A stretch of 64,000 nucleotides of DNA from Lactobacillus sp. CBA3605 (GTDB taxonomy: Bacteria > Bacillota > Bacilli > Lactobacillales > Lactobacillaceae), in contig NZ_CP027190.1 in the NCBI RefSeq assembly GCF_002970915.1, forward strand, positions 124,001 through 188,000. Reading direction: 5' to 3'. Position numbers and translations under genes: made by a program. Positions 18,123 to 26,900 of the stretch are shown here, piece by piece (position 1 is the stretch's first letter; each line of letters opens with the position of its first letter). The notes beneath the pieces were generated by a model. It worked only from the letters and a program-made list of their open reading frames with translations. It made no database searches and was not told the origin of the DNA.

Positions 18123-18863
18123 ATGAAAACTCGAGCTGAGCTCAAACAAGAAGTTAAGCAATTATTTAAAGGGCGTTGGAAGAATGCCATTTTACTTTGT
18201 ATTGTGGTTAGTCTGCTTAGTATGTTTGGTGTTTTATCTAATTATTCAGGCCGGATTAATCATTCAGACAGTTTAAGTGACAACCACCAAATGGTAACTG
18301 CGCTATTTGATAAGATTACGATGCAAGAGCTAATAACGGCTTTAGTGGCCTTCTTAGTGGTCTTATTAATTGAATTAGTCTTTGCTTTTATTGTTCGTAT
18401 TTTTGCGGTTGGGACGTCTTATTCAATGCTCGATTGGGTTCGCCAACCAGACCGTGAAATTCATGCAGTTAGTGATTCAACAGTTGGTTTTACCAAAAAA
18501 TACGCTTGGCCAATTATCGCCTTACAAATTCTTCAAGGTGTCTTGACGTTATTGTGGGGGCTATTATTAATCGTACCGGGGATTATCAAGTCCTTTGCGT
18601 ATTCACAGACCTTCTATGTGTATAAAGATATGTTGGCAGCAACGCCGGCCGGGCAGCCACGGCCACGTTTTCGTGATGCGATTACCCGTAGTCGCCAGTT
18701 AATGCACGGACATAAGTTTGAATACTTTGTCTTACAATTGAGTTTTATCGGTTGGGCGATTCTTAGTGTGATGACCCTAGGTATTGGACAACTCTGGTTA
18801 ACACCGTATCGTTATGGGGTTTTTGCTAATTATTATCAGACCCTAGTGGACTTAGCCGCTTAA
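18123..18863 (+). CDS. DUF975-family membrane protein
   Basis: 246 residues. It begins MKTRAELKQEVKQLFKGRWKNA, the typical DUF975 N-terminus, followed by about five hydrophobic segments (residues 20-40, 70-100, 130-160, 205-235) and the conserved region LLIVPGIIKSFAYSQTFYVYKDM. The family occurs widely in lactic acid bacteria as integral membrane proteins of unknown role. AAGGGAG precedes the ATG at rather long spacing. It has its own terminator. Confidence 0.85.
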   Translation: MKTRAELKQEVKQLFKGRWKNAILLCIVVSLLSMFGVLSNYSGRINHSDSLSDNHQMVTALFDKITMQELITALVAFLVVLLIELVFAFIVRIFAVGTSYSMLDWVRQPDREIHAVSDSTVGFTKKYAWPIIALQILQGVLTLLWGLLLIVPGIIKSFAYSQTFYVYKDMLAATPAGQPRPRFRDAITRSRQLMHGHKFEYFVLQLSFIGWAILSVMTLGIGQLWLTPYRYGVFANYYQTLVDLAA

Positions 18864-18870
18864 TTTGAGT

Positions 18871-18911
18871 AATAACTTGATTCTAGCTTGATAGAATCAA
18901 GTTATTTTTTT
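18871..18911 (+). terminator. Terminator after the DUF975 gene
   Basis: A 15-bp perfect stem (18871-18885 with 18892-18906), 6-base loop and a run of T residues. Confidence 0.93.
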
Positions 18912-19124
18912 CGAGGTGTGAAAGTCCTTAGCCGTGTAAATCAGCGGCGGCCTTATGGCGCTTTAAGTGCTATAAGATTAGCATCAATCGCCAAATTACA
19001 ATTTATTTCGTGATTTATTGCTGGAATTAGATTAATATTTAGGTATAAGTGAGTAAAAACCGTCACGACAAGTGCCTAAAAATATGGTAAACTTGCGGAA
19101 GCAAGAAAGGAAGTGCGATAGTTA

Positions 19125-19877
19125 ATGCCTGAACAACAGCCGACGCGGATGTCACGTTTAAAGTCGCGACAGGAATCGACGAGTAGTAAGCGATCAAAGA
19201 CAAATACGCCGCAACCACCTAAGACGCCAAAGTCACCCAAATCGCCGAAATCACCGAAAAAGAAGCGCCATCTTTCGTTATGGTTATTGGCTCTAATCGT
19301 GATTGCGCTTGGGGGAACGATTGTATATTTTGTGAAAGCTTCAACTGATCAAGATTTAGTTGAAACCACTAGTTCCTCAAGTAGCAGTAGGTCGCGTAAA
19401 AGTTCATCGTCCTCAAAAAAGAAAAAGGCCAAAAAACAGTCTAGTAAGTCAAGTTCCAGTACGAGTGATGATAGTGACCTAACGGATAATACTGGCAATG
19501 ACAATACTGCTGACTATGGCAGTAGTACCGACAATGATAGTAGCAGTTCGGCGCAAAGTCATACGACCAATGCGACGACAGCCACGCAAGCAACTAGCAG
19601 TAGTCATACCATTGCCAGCAGTAGTCATCACAGCTCAGCGGCGCAAGCGTCGTCGACCACTAATGCTAGCAGTAGCAGTAGTAGTGCGACAGCAAACAGT
19701 TCTAGCAGTGCCGCTTCGTCAAGCACCGCCAGCAGCAGTAGTGCCAGTACGAGTGGGTCAACAAAATCTTTTAGTACCCGTGAAGATGCCATTAAATATG
19801 GCCAATCACACAGTGGTAATTACACGGTTGTGAATGGCGATACCAATGGGACATATTATAAGGTTACGACTGAATAA
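19125..19877 (+). CDS. Ser-rich single-pass surface protein of unknown function
   Basis: 250 residues. A basic, Pro/Ser/Lys-rich N-terminus contains tandem KSP triplets (about 34-47). One membrane helix (LSLWLLALIVIALGGTIVYFV, about 51-71) follows, then about 140 residues that are mostly Ser, Thr, Ala and Asn, and finally a compact C-terminal 35 residues (SFSTREDAIKYGQSHSGNYTV...). The topology predicts a cytosolic basic tail and an outer Ser-rich stalk with a small end domain. The stalk is a likely place for O-glycosylation, by inference. AAGGAAG lies upstream of the ATG. I do not recognise the end domain. Confidence 0.75.
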   Translation: MPEQQPTRMSRLKSRQESTSSKRSKTNTPQPPKTPKSPKSPKSPKKKRHLSLWLLALIVIALGGTIVYFVKASTDQDLVETTSSSSSSRSRKSSSSSKKKKAKKQSSKSSSSTSDDSDLTDNTGNDNTADYGSSTDNDSSSSAQSHTTNATTATQATSSSHTIASSSHHSSAAQASSTTNASSSSSSATANSSSSAASSSTASSSSASTSGSTKSFSTREDAIKYGQSHSGNYTVVNGDTNGTYYKVTTE

Positions 19878-19969
19878 TTTAGGTAAGCTTTAAGAATTTA
19901 ACCGACCCTTTTCTTTTTAGATGAATCCCGGTATGATAGCTTTAAAGCAATAGAATCGGAGTGGTGGGA

Positions 19970-20257
19970 TTGAATCAAAATGTTGAAGTGAAATATCCAG
20001 CTATTTTTCGGGATGAAGGGACTTATTGGGATGTCCGTTTCCCAGATGTGCCGGCAGCCCAAACTTTTGGCTCAAGTGTGCAAGTTGCAGCAGATAACGC
20101 GGCCAATGCGCTAGCCGTTGCCTTGTTTGGACAAGCCTTACCAGCAGCATCAAATCCGCAATATTGGCGGTTAGCCTCCACGGAATTTGTTGTTTGGATT
20201 ACCATGGCTAACGTTGAATTTGGACCAGATTCGGCGTCATCACCATCGCTTAAATAG
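19970..20257 (+). CDS. Orphan HicB-like protein
   Basis: 95 residues. VEVKYPAIFRDEGTYWDVRFPDVPAAQTFG followed by an alanine-rich helix (ADNAANALAVAL) is the degenerate RNase-H-like HicB antitoxin fold. No HicA-like mRNA interferase lies on either side and no ribbon-helix-helix tail is evident, so it may not be an antitoxin. TTG 19970 was chosen because CGGAG lies 8 bases upstream; in-frame GTG codons at 19961 and 19964 overlap that site. It ends 70 bases before the DUF4931 gene. Confidence 0.7.
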   Translation: MNQNVEVKYPAIFRDEGTYWDVRFPDVPAAQTFGSSVQVAADNAANALAVALFGQALPAASNPQYWRLASTEFVVWITMANVEFGPDSASSPSLK

Positions 20258-20327
20258 AAGTGGTCACTAAAGTGGGACGGTTTGCTAAGAGCAGGCCGTT
20301 CTTTCTTGTTGAAAGGATGAATTAGCA

Positions 20328-21095
20328 TTGCAAGCACACCCGTTGATTTTTGATACTAATATTGCAAAAGATAAACCTGAAAACATTCAGCATCCCCATA
20401 ACGCTTGTCCGTTTTGTGATCCAAGCCAGTTGACTGATGTGCTGGCGCAAACAGAAGATCGTATCTGGCTCATGAATAAGTTCCCAACACTACAAGCAAC
20501 TTGGCAGACAATTGTGATTGAAACTGCCGATCATCAAGGTGATATTGCCACGTATTCGCGGGCGCAAAATCAAGCTGTTTTTGCATTTGCCTTGGAAAAT
20601 TGGCAGCAGGCAATTGCGAGTCAACGGTTTGAATCCGTATTATTGTATAAAAATTTTGGCCCCCATTCAGGTGGTAGCTTGCGCCATCCGCACATGCAGA
20701 TTGTTGGCCTAAATGACATTGATGGTTATGCTAATATTACGCCAGCTAATTTATCTGGCTATCCAGTATTAACGGATGGAGATCTAAGTGTGACCGTCTC
20801 CGATCAACCTGTAATGGGATTTGTTGAATTTAACGTTGCCACTGCTTGGACAGCTTATGAACGATTAGCGGATGCCGTCCAAAAGGTCGTTCAATATGTT
20901 TTGAATGACTATTTTAATGGTCGCTGTGACAGTTATAATCTGTTTTTCTATCCAGTTGGTGACCGCGTTGTCTGTAAAATTGATCCGTTATTTAATGTTT
21001 CACCTTATTATATCGGCTATCGGTTATCACAGGCAGATACCCCAAATCGAATGCGTGAGATTGCGGCTGCTGTTCGGCAACGATTTCAAGCATAA
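20328..21095 (+). CDS. DUF4931/GalT-like (HIT superfamily) protein
   Basis: 255 residues. The zinc-type CPFC motif (about 28-31) and SGGSLRHPHMQIVG, an HxHxQ-type active-site motif (about 113-126), resemble galactose-1-phosphate uridylyltransferase and related HIT nucleotidyl enzymes. It is shorter than GalT and stands away from galactose genes, so its substrate is unknown; it fits the small DUF4931 group. Start is TTG 20328 with GAAAGGATG upstream. Confidence 0.7.
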   Translation: MQAHPLIFDTNIAKDKPENIQHPHNACPFCDPSQLTDVLAQTEDRIWLMNKFPTLQATWQTIVIETADHQGDIATYSRAQNQAVFAFALENWQQAIASQRFESVLLYKNFGPHSGGSLRHPHMQIVGLNDIDGYANITPANLSGYPVLTDGDLSVTVSDQPVMGFVEFNVATAWTAYERLADAVQKVVQYVLNDYFNGRCDSYNLFFYPVGDRVVCKIDPLFNVSPYYIGYRLSQADTPNRMREIAAAVRQRFQA

Positions 21096-21105
21096 CTTAA
21101 AGTAA

Positions 21106-21150
21106 AAAAATCCTGGTAAGCTGACTGACAGTCATTTTACCAGGATTTTT
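21106..21150. terminator. Bidirectional terminator
   Basis: A 14-bp stem (21106-21119 with 21137-21150), A-rich left and T-rich right, between convergent genes. Confidence 0.9.
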
Positions 21151-21158
21151 AGATTGTT

Positions 21159-21470
21159 TTAAGCTTGTAACGTTGCTAAATCAGCTTTGATTGCGGTGAT
21201 TAATGCCTCTCGCTGATCAATGTCATCGTCACATTCAAAGAAAGCCCCGAGTTCTTGTTTTAAGATATCGTCCCCTGTATCCATATAGCGTTCATCATAG
21301 CTGGTTAGATTATAGTCGCCAGTTTCTAAGCGGGCCACGACACATCCGTTAGCGGCCTTATGACTGTCATCGGTAAATTCAACGGCATAAATAACACAGT
21401 CCGTCCGTTTATTCGTTTGATAGATTTGGATACTTTTAGCGATATTACTTGCAATTGCTGCCAATTTCAT
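21159..21470 (-). CDS. Hypothetical acidic protein
   Basis: 103 residues, rich in Asp and Glu, no membrane segment or signal peptide. It begins MKLAAIASNIAKSIQIYQTNKRT and ends in a helix-like ALITAIKADLATLQA. GAGGTG lies 5 bases before the ATG, so the start is sound, and it has a terminator. No family recognised. Confidence 0.7.
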   Translation of the reverse strand: MKLAAIASNIAKSIQIYQTNKRTDCVIYAVEFTDDSHKAANGCVVARLETGDYNLTSYDERYMDTGDDILKQELGAFFECDDDIDQREALITAIKADLATLQA

Positions 21471-21618
21471 ATTTACACCTCAATTTAAATTATACCGATT
21501 ATGAGGGTTAGATGCTAGCGTTGGCGATGAAAATTAGCAAGGAACTGGGGTTGATATGTTATCATAATAGGTAAGAAATCATTTAGTGATTCAAAGTTGA
21601 TAAGTGGAGGAATGCAGC

Positions 21619-21951
21619 GTGCAAAATTTAATTCCAGGTGACATGCTTGAAGTGGGTCAAAAGTTAAGGTGGGAATTAGATACTGGGATGACGGCAGATG
21701 AACAGAGTGTCATCAACGATGCCGTATTAGCTGGCACTCAGTATTTCGTGGATGAGGCTTTGGAAGGTAGCTATTGGACGGTCAAGTGGGATAGTCAACA
21801 TCAAAATGTGGCTATTTATGGGTCTGATGGCACCATTGTCGGGACAATCAAACCGGTTGGCACTAGCTTGGAAGCTGATTTTCGACAAGATTCACAACGG
21901 TTGTTTATTCGGATTGAAAAAGAAGTTGCGGTGGTCGTGCGTAAAAATTAG
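21619..21951 (+). CDS. Hypothetical protein
   Basis: 110 residues starting at GTG 21619 (MQNLIPGDMLEVGQKLRW) with GGAGGA about 7 bases upstream; an in-frame GTG at 21604 overlaps that site. Soluble, with alternating beta-like stretches (YWTVKWD, NVAIYGSDGTIVGTIK). It precedes a DUF960 gene by 24 bases on the same strand, so the two are likely co-expressed. No family recognised. Confidence 0.65.
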   Translation: MQNLIPGDMLEVGQKLRWELDTGMTADEQSVINDAVLAGTQYFVDEALEGSYWTVKWDSQHQNVAIYGSDGTIVGTIKPVGTSLEADFRQDSQRLFIRIEKEVAVVVRKN

Positions 21952-21975
21952 TGACCAAGAAGTGAGGTGGCAAGA

Positions 21976-22284
21976 ATGTTTGATCAAGATGCAGAGCGAT
22001 ATGCCACATTTGGCCTTGTCGCGAAATTGCCTAGTTCAGTGATTGATCAGATTTGGCAAATCATTGATGAGGATCTAAAGGGTGTGGTGACCTTATCACA
22101 GGTGTTACAGTTTGCGTTAATTGAACGCCATGGAACGGTTACCGTCGTCTTTGATGATCAGCATGATTCGATTTTAGAATTTGATTTACCGGATGATTAT
22201 CAACGGGCTTTTCCAGAAACGATTGCGGTTTTGGATGATGGTCATTATCAAACGATGATGTTGTTGGCGGAATTATCCGCCTAA
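21976..22284 (+). CDS. DUF960-family protein
   Basis: 102 residues. MFDQDAERYATFGLVAKLPSSVIDQIWQIID matches the conserved N-terminus of the DUF960 family of small soluble Firmicutes proteins. Function unknown. ATG 21976 has GAGGTGG 5 bases upstream, preferred over an in-frame GTG at 21967. Probably in one transcript with the preceding gene. Confidence 0.75.
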   Translation: MFDQDAERYATFGLVAKLPSSVIDQIWQIIDEDLKGVVTLSQVLQFALIERHGTVTVVFDDQHDSILEFDLPDDYQRAFPETIAVLDDGHYQTMMLLAELSA

Positions 22285-22346
22285 CTAAACAAACCAAGCA
22301 ACAACTAGCCCACGTTGGCTCAGTTATTGCTTGGTTTGTTTAGTTA
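22282..22346. terminator. Very long hairpin between convergent genes
   Basis: A 20-bp perfect outer stem (22282-22301 with 22327-22346) continues, past single mismatches, into AACT/AGTT and AGCC/GGCT. There is no T-run on either side, so it may work as a non-canonical terminator or RNA-stabilising hairpin. It overlaps the DUF960 stop codon. Confidence 0.7.
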
Positions 22347-22360
22347 GCAGTGATTGATTT

Positions 22361-23218
22361 TTATTTGTATTTGGTTTCTAAACGGCTCATCCAGTAACCT
22401 AACCCTATGCCCACTAGACAAGCAACTAGACTGATGAAGAGTGTCGTGGTTGTCACGCCAGTATAGACAATACTTTCAGCAGCATGCGGATTAGGCACTA
22501 AAATTAGAATCGTGCTGGCCACGACAATTCCTAAAATAAAGTGGTATACCCGTGAATGGAAGCGATGAATTAAGTAGTCCATACTTTTGGAAAATAGCAA
22601 CATAGCTAGGATGCCGCCTAATGCAATTGGCAAATAGGTGCCTAACAGGTCGAGACGCTTGAAACCTGTTAGCATTGGCGTAAAGAGGCCCAAAATCAGC
22701 AATAAGTTGGAAGGGCTTAGTCCTGGGACCAATACACCTAAAGCAATCAATACCCCAGCGACAACGAAACCACTAAAATTGGCGGGTAAGGGGCCAAATA
22801 GCTCACTCATAAAGTACAACAACCCACTACTGATTAATAAGGTGCCGAAAAACCAGAGGTAGTCAATGGCATCGCGCGGTGTTTTAGCACTAGCGGTCTG
22901 GGCTAATGCAGGTAAGGTCCCGATAATTGCACCAGCAAATCCCCATAAGACAATCACCTGAGCGTGAGCCAATAAATAGGCTAAAGGCGCCGATAACAGT
23001 GCAATCCCAACAATTCCACCAATACCGACGGGAACAAAGTACCAAAAGTCACGTTTGAAATTTTGACGAAAATGGGCCATAAATCCTAATAGCCGTTCGT
23101 AAATCCCGAGGATTGCGGCTAAAACACCACCAGAAACGCCGGGTAAGATAAAGCCCAAGGCAATGATGACCCCTTTGAAGAATCGCTTGATAAAACTGTC
23201 AGTTTGTTTAGTTTGCAT
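22361..23218 (-). CDS. popT: DUF368-family polyprenyl-phosphate transporter (PopT-like)
   Basis: 285 residues with about nine membrane segments. Two glycine-proline motifs, ILPGVSGG (about 21-28) and LVPGLSPSN (about 160-168), lie in re-entrant positions as in the DUF368 family. DUF368 proteins (PopT) recycle undecaprenyl phosphate from the outer to the inner leaflet. That role fits the many Und-P-dependent steps encoded in this window. AAAGGAGC precedes the ATG. Monocistronic, divergent from the amino acid permease. The gene symbol rests on family membership. Confidence 0.85.
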   Translation of the reverse strand: MQTKQTDSFIKRFFKGVIIALGFILPGVSGGVLAAILGIYERLLGFMAHFRQNFKRDFWYFVPVGIGGIVGIALLSAPLAYLLAHAQVIVLWGFAGAIIGTLPALAQTASAKTPRDAIDYLWFFGTLLISSGLLYFMSELFGPLPANFSGFVVAGVLIALGVLVPGLSPSNLLLILGLFTPMLTGFKRLDLLGTYLPIALGGILAMLLFSKSMDYLIHRFHSRVYHFILGIVVASTILILVPNPHAAESIVYTGVTTTTLFISLVACLVGIGLGYWMSRLETKYK

Positions 23219-23411
23219 GAAAAGCTCCTTTAGTTGAATTATTGGCTAATAAATTAAACATACCAAAAGTGACTACGTAAAGCAATCCAGACCACATGAA
23301 AAATGATTAGAAAATGAATTGAGTTGCTCGAAAAAGCTTTTTAGCATAAAATGTATTAATATGAAAATATGCGTTTTTTTATGAAAATGAGTAAAAGAAA
23401 GTTGAGACAAT

Positions 23412-24755
23412 ATGGAAAATCAACAACTCGCGCGTAAGCTGAAGCGACGCCATGTTCAAATGATTGCCCTTGGTGGTGCGATTGGAACTGGGTTATTTTT
23501 AGGCTCTGGCGCGGCAATTAAGCAAGCGGGACCATCAATTTTATTAGCATATGCCATTGGTGGTTTATTTTGTTACTTAATGATGCGGGCCCTCGGTGAA
23601 CTGCTTTTATCGAATACGAAGCTACATTCCTTCTTGGAATTTATTAATTTGTATTTAGGGAAAAAATTTGAATTTGCAATTGGGTGGACTTATTGGCTCT
23701 GTTGGATCAGTTTGGCCATGGCAGACTTAACGGCTAGTGGAATTTATATTCGCTATTGGTTTCCAGCAATTCCGCAATGGGTGACGCCACTCATTATTAT
23801 TCTCATTTTGCTAGTGTTTAATTTACTATCGGTGAGTGTATTTGGCGAGTTAGAGTACTGGTTTTCGATGATCAAAGTCGTCGCCATTGTCGCTTTGATT
23901 GTGACTGGGGCTATTTTGATTGGTTCAGCGGCGCACGTTGGCGGTCAAACGGTTTCCGTGACTAATTTGGTTAGTCACGGCGGCTTCTTTCCCAAAGGGG
24001 CTGGTGGCTTCTTAACGTCATTCTCGTTAGTTATCTTTGCTTTTACCGGGATTGAAATGGTCGGGATTACAGCCGGAGAAGCTGAAAATCCCGAGACAGA
24101 ATTACCACGAGCAATTAATAGTTTACCGATTCGAATTTCTTTTTTCTATGTAGGTGCTTTGTTTGTCATTATGTCAATCTATCCTTGGGACCAAATTGCA
24201 ACTAACCAATCACCATTTGTGCAAGTCTTTAGTGATGTTGGTATTAAAGCGGCGGCTAGCATCATCAATTTTGTTGTCTTAACAGCGGCATTATCAGCTT
24301 GCAATAGTGCTATCTTTAGTACGAGTCGCACGTTGTTCACGTTAGCGCATGGTCAAAATGCGCCTAAATGGATGGGCAAGGTGAACCGACAAAATGTCCC
24401 AGCGCGGTCGTTACTGTTTTCATCATTGATTTTATTAATCATCGTGGTGCTTAATTATGTGATGCCTAGCACGGTCTTTACCTTAATTTCCAATATAGCG
24501 ACAACTAATTTTATTATTGTATGGTGTGCAATATTAGTTTGTCATTATGTTTATAAGCAGACGATGGATAGTAGTCAAAATCCTTTTAAATTACCATTGT
24601 TCCCAGCTTCAAATCTATTGACACTAGCGTTTTTTATTGGGGTAACAATAATTTTGTGTTTTGATGCCGTTAATCGTTGGGCCGTCATTGGCTCAATTGG
24701 CTGGTTCATCGGGTTATTGTTGATTGAAACGTTACTGCGAAAAAAAACGAGTTAA
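23412..24755 (+). CDS. Amino acid permease (APC superfamily, AAT family)
   Basis: 447 residues with 12 predicted membrane helices. The N-terminal KLKRRHVQMIALGGAIGTGLFLGSG (about 8-32) is the substrate-binding helix-1 motif of AAT-family permeases. FTGIEMVGITAGEAENPE (about 213-230) is the second signature. This group imports amino acids such as GABA, D-serine/D-alanine/glycine, or proline by proton symport; the exact substrate cannot be set here. The ribosome site is weak (AGAAAG), so the start is slightly uncertain. Confidence 0.88.
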   Translation: MENQQLARKLKRRHVQMIALGGAIGTGLFLGSGAAIKQAGPSILLAYAIGGLFCYLMMRALGELLLSNTKLHSFLEFINLYLGKKFEFAIGWTYWLCWISLAMADLTASGIYIRYWFPAIPQWVTPLIIILILLVFNLLSVSVFGELEYWFSMIKVVAIVALIVTGAILIGSAAHVGGQTVSVTNLVSHGGFFPKGAGGFLTSFSLVIFAFTGIEMVGITAGEAENPETELPRAINSLPIRISFFYVGALFVIMSIYPWDQIATNQSPFVQVFSDVGIKAAASIINFVVLTAALSACNSAIFSTSRTLFTLAHGQNAPKWMGKVNRQNVPARSLLFSSLILLIIVVLNYVMPSTVFTLISNIATTNFIIVWCAILVCHYVYKQTMDSSQNPFKLPLFPASNLLTLAFFIGVTIILCFDAVNRWAVIGSIGWFIGLLLIETLLRKKTS

Positions 24756-24797
24756 CCTAAAAACGTCATTGGCAAAATTGCCGATGACGTTTTTAGG
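24756..24797. terminator. Shared terminator of convergent genes
   Basis: CCTAAAAACGTCAT pairs with ATGACGTTTTTAGG, with a further GGCAAAATTGCC hairpin inside. It overlaps the stop codon of the minus-strand gene. Confidence 0.92.
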
Positions 24798-25146
24798 TGG
24801 TTGCAGTGGGAGGCTTAAGCTGTTGTTCAATTGAGTCGGTCATTTTTAAGATGACCGCTTGATCGGACACGGTTAATAGGTGATGCCGTGCAATTATTTC
24901 CGTAGTTAAGGCTTGATAAACAGCAGCGGCGACGACCCAACAAGTTTTTGCAGTATCGTCGTCCGCGGGGGCTTTAAGTAAGTCATATCCGGCACTTTGA
25001 TCAACGTAAACTTGAAAGCCAATCCCTAAACGTGCTTGCAGTCGATTACTGTAACGCTGAAATAAGGCTAAGTTAGCAGCCGCATCATCAGTCGGGCCAA
25101 CGGTACGGGTCCCGAGATGCAGATTAGGAACTAAGATTATTTTCAA
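24793..25146 (-). CDS. Hypothetical protein
   Basis: 117 residues from TTG 25146, whose product starts MKIILVPNLHLGTRTVGP; GGAGGTGG lies 7 bases upstream. The frame is open to an ATG at 25197, but that would translate through the ribosome site. Soluble; a central AKTCWVVAAAVYQALTTEIIARHHLL helix-like segment. No family recognised. Downstream of the convergent permease terminator. Confidence 0.65.
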   Translation of the reverse strand: MKIILVPNLHLGTRTVGPTDDAAANLALFQRYSNRLQARLGIGFQVYVDQSAGYDLLKAPADDDTAKTCWVVAAAVYQALTTEIIARHHLLTVSDQAVILKMTDSIEQQLKPPTATT

Positions 25147-25240
25147 ATGCCCACCTCCAGTTAGCTCTATTTTAAGCCAAGTCGGCATTTTGTGCATAAA
25201 CTGGCTGACGCAGAATAAAAAGTCAAACTACGAGACATTC

Positions 25241-25269
25241 AAAAAGGCGCTTGGGTTGTCCCAAGCGCC
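25241..25269 (-). terminator. Terminator of the lactate permease unit
   Basis: A 10-bp GC-rich perfect stem (25246-25255 with 25260-25269) and a T-run on the minus strand. Confidence 0.92.
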
Positions 25270-25277
25270 AGTGGTGG

Positions 25278-26879
25278 TTAGATTAAATTGAGTAAGACAA
25301 CACCGGCCACGCCAATTAAGGCGGCATAACCTAGTGCTGGTAGAATTGTCTGACGTAAAATAACGCCTTCTTTGCCACTAAGCCCCGCCACAGAGCTGAC
25401 AGCAACGATGTTGTGGACGCAGATCATATTACCGGCGGCGGCGCCGATTAATTGAGCCGCTAAAACAACTGGTTCATTGAGCTGTGCATTGGACGCAATG
25501 TCTGCTTGAATTTGACTGAAGGTCAAGGTAGAGACTGTTGCACTACCAGTGACAAATGAGCCTAATTCGCCTAAGAATGGCGCAATAACAATCCAGATGC
25601 CCGCTAAATATTTGGCGACAAATTTGGCGATGTACATCGGCATACTAGGTAGGTCGGCCGTGTTCAGGCCAGAATTAGTAAAGACCTGCACCATAATTAA
25701 CGTCACAATCAAGGCGATTGCCGTCCCGCCCATTGAACTGACCACTTTTTTAGTTGTGGGCCATAGCGGTCGTAAAGACTTGGCTTGGACAGCTAACCCA
25801 ATGATGGCGGCCAACGTTAACATTGTTCCTGGCGAGTAAAGAAATTCCCAATCAGAACTAATACTTTGAAAGCCTAGAATCTGTTGCCATGATAAATTGA
25901 GATAATGCGTTAAAAAGGCCTTTAGAGGAACTAAAATGCGACTGGCCAATAGTAAGACGATGACCAAGATGTAAGGGAACCAAGCTTTAATTAAAGACAT
26001 TTCTGAAGGTGCTGTCGCTGTTTGTGTCGTATCCGTTGTAATGGTGGCAACTTGCCAGGGTGTGACTTGGGTACTTTTAGGTAATAACCAATGTTGACGG
26101 ATGCTAATGATTGCGACGATTAAAGTTCCAAGGGGTGCTAAAATCGAGATAAATTCATAACCAATTAACCAAGCACTAACCAGTGCAATGCTGCTATAAA
26201 CTAAACCGATGAGTAGCGCCCATGGTAAAATGGTCAACCATTGCCGAAACCGGTGTTGTTTGGGGCCGAATAACCAAATTAAGATGAACACTAATAAGGC
26301 GGGCATGAGCGCCCCTACGAATAAATCTAGTTGTGTGACTCGTAAGCCAATTAAATTTAAGAGCTGTGTTTTTTCAGTGACATTACTAAGTCCCACGGTT
26401 AAAGGCGTCCCCACAGCCCCAAAAGCAGCGGCGGTTGAGTCAGCGACTAATGCTAAAACGACGGCTGCCATCGGTGAAAAACCTAAAGCAATCATCAAAG
26501 GCGCTGTTACCATGGCCGGAGTCCCAAAGCCGGAGACCCCTTCAATTAAACCACCAAAAAGAAAGGCGACGAGGACGGTTTGTAACCGCATATCAGCGGT
26601 CAAGGCTTGAAATCCTTGGTTGATGCGGTTGATAGCGCCGGTGGCCCGCAGACTGTTGAGCATTAATAAGGCACCAAATAAAATCCAGAGAATTGGCAAA
26701 GATTTGTGTAATGATTGTAGAATTGAAGCACCAATCACTTTGGGCGTTAAATGCCAAAAGAAGTAACCAGTGATAATCACAATGATTGCACTGATACTCA
26801 TACCGCGCGTGGCCGGCATATTTAAAACGCCAAGTAAGATCAGTGGCAAGATAATAGCGGCTAAAGCAATGAAAATCAT
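25278..26879 (-). CDS. L-lactate permease family transporter
   Basis: 533 residues with about 13 membrane segments, the length and layout of the LctP/LutP family. Characteristic stretches are GGLIEGVSGFGTPAMVTAPLMIALGF (about 109-134) and LGELGSFVTGSATVSTLTFSQIQ (about 443-465), with ICVHNIVAVSSVAGLSGKEG near the end. It moves lactate or glycolate with protons. AAAGGAG precedes the ATG. It lies 21 bases after an MFS-like gene on the same strand and shares its transcript. Confidence 0.93.
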   Translation of the reverse strand: MIFIALAAIILPLILLGVLNMPATRGMSISAIIVIITGYFFWHLTPKVIGASILQSLHKSLPILWILFGALLMLNSLRATGAINRINQGFQALTADMRLQTVLVAFLFGGLIEGVSGFGTPAMVTAPLMIALGFSPMAAVVLALVADSTAAAFGAVGTPLTVGLSNVTEKTQLLNLIGLRVTQLDLFVGALMPALLVFILIWLFGPKQHRFRQWLTILPWALLIGLVYSSIALVSAWLIGYEFISILAPLGTLIVAIISIRQHWLLPKSTQVTPWQVATITTDTTQTATAPSEMSLIKAWFPYILVIVLLLASRILVPLKAFLTHYLNLSWQQILGFQSISSDWEFLYSPGTMLTLAAIIGLAVQAKSLRPLWPTTKKVVSSMGGTAIALIVTLIMVQVFTNSGLNTADLPSMPMYIAKFVAKYLAGIWIVIAPFLGELGSFVTGSATVSTLTFSQIQADIASNAQLNEPVVLAAQLIGAAAGNMICVHNIVAVSSVAGLSGKEGVILRQTILPALGYAALIGVAGVVLLNLI

Positions 26880-26900
26880 AATTTAGGTCTCCTTTGGATA

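Noticed and set aside
19498..19833. Alternative frame in the Ser-rich gene
   Set aside because: It arises from the AGC/AGT repeat in another frame; the product is Arg/Val/Pro-rich noise.
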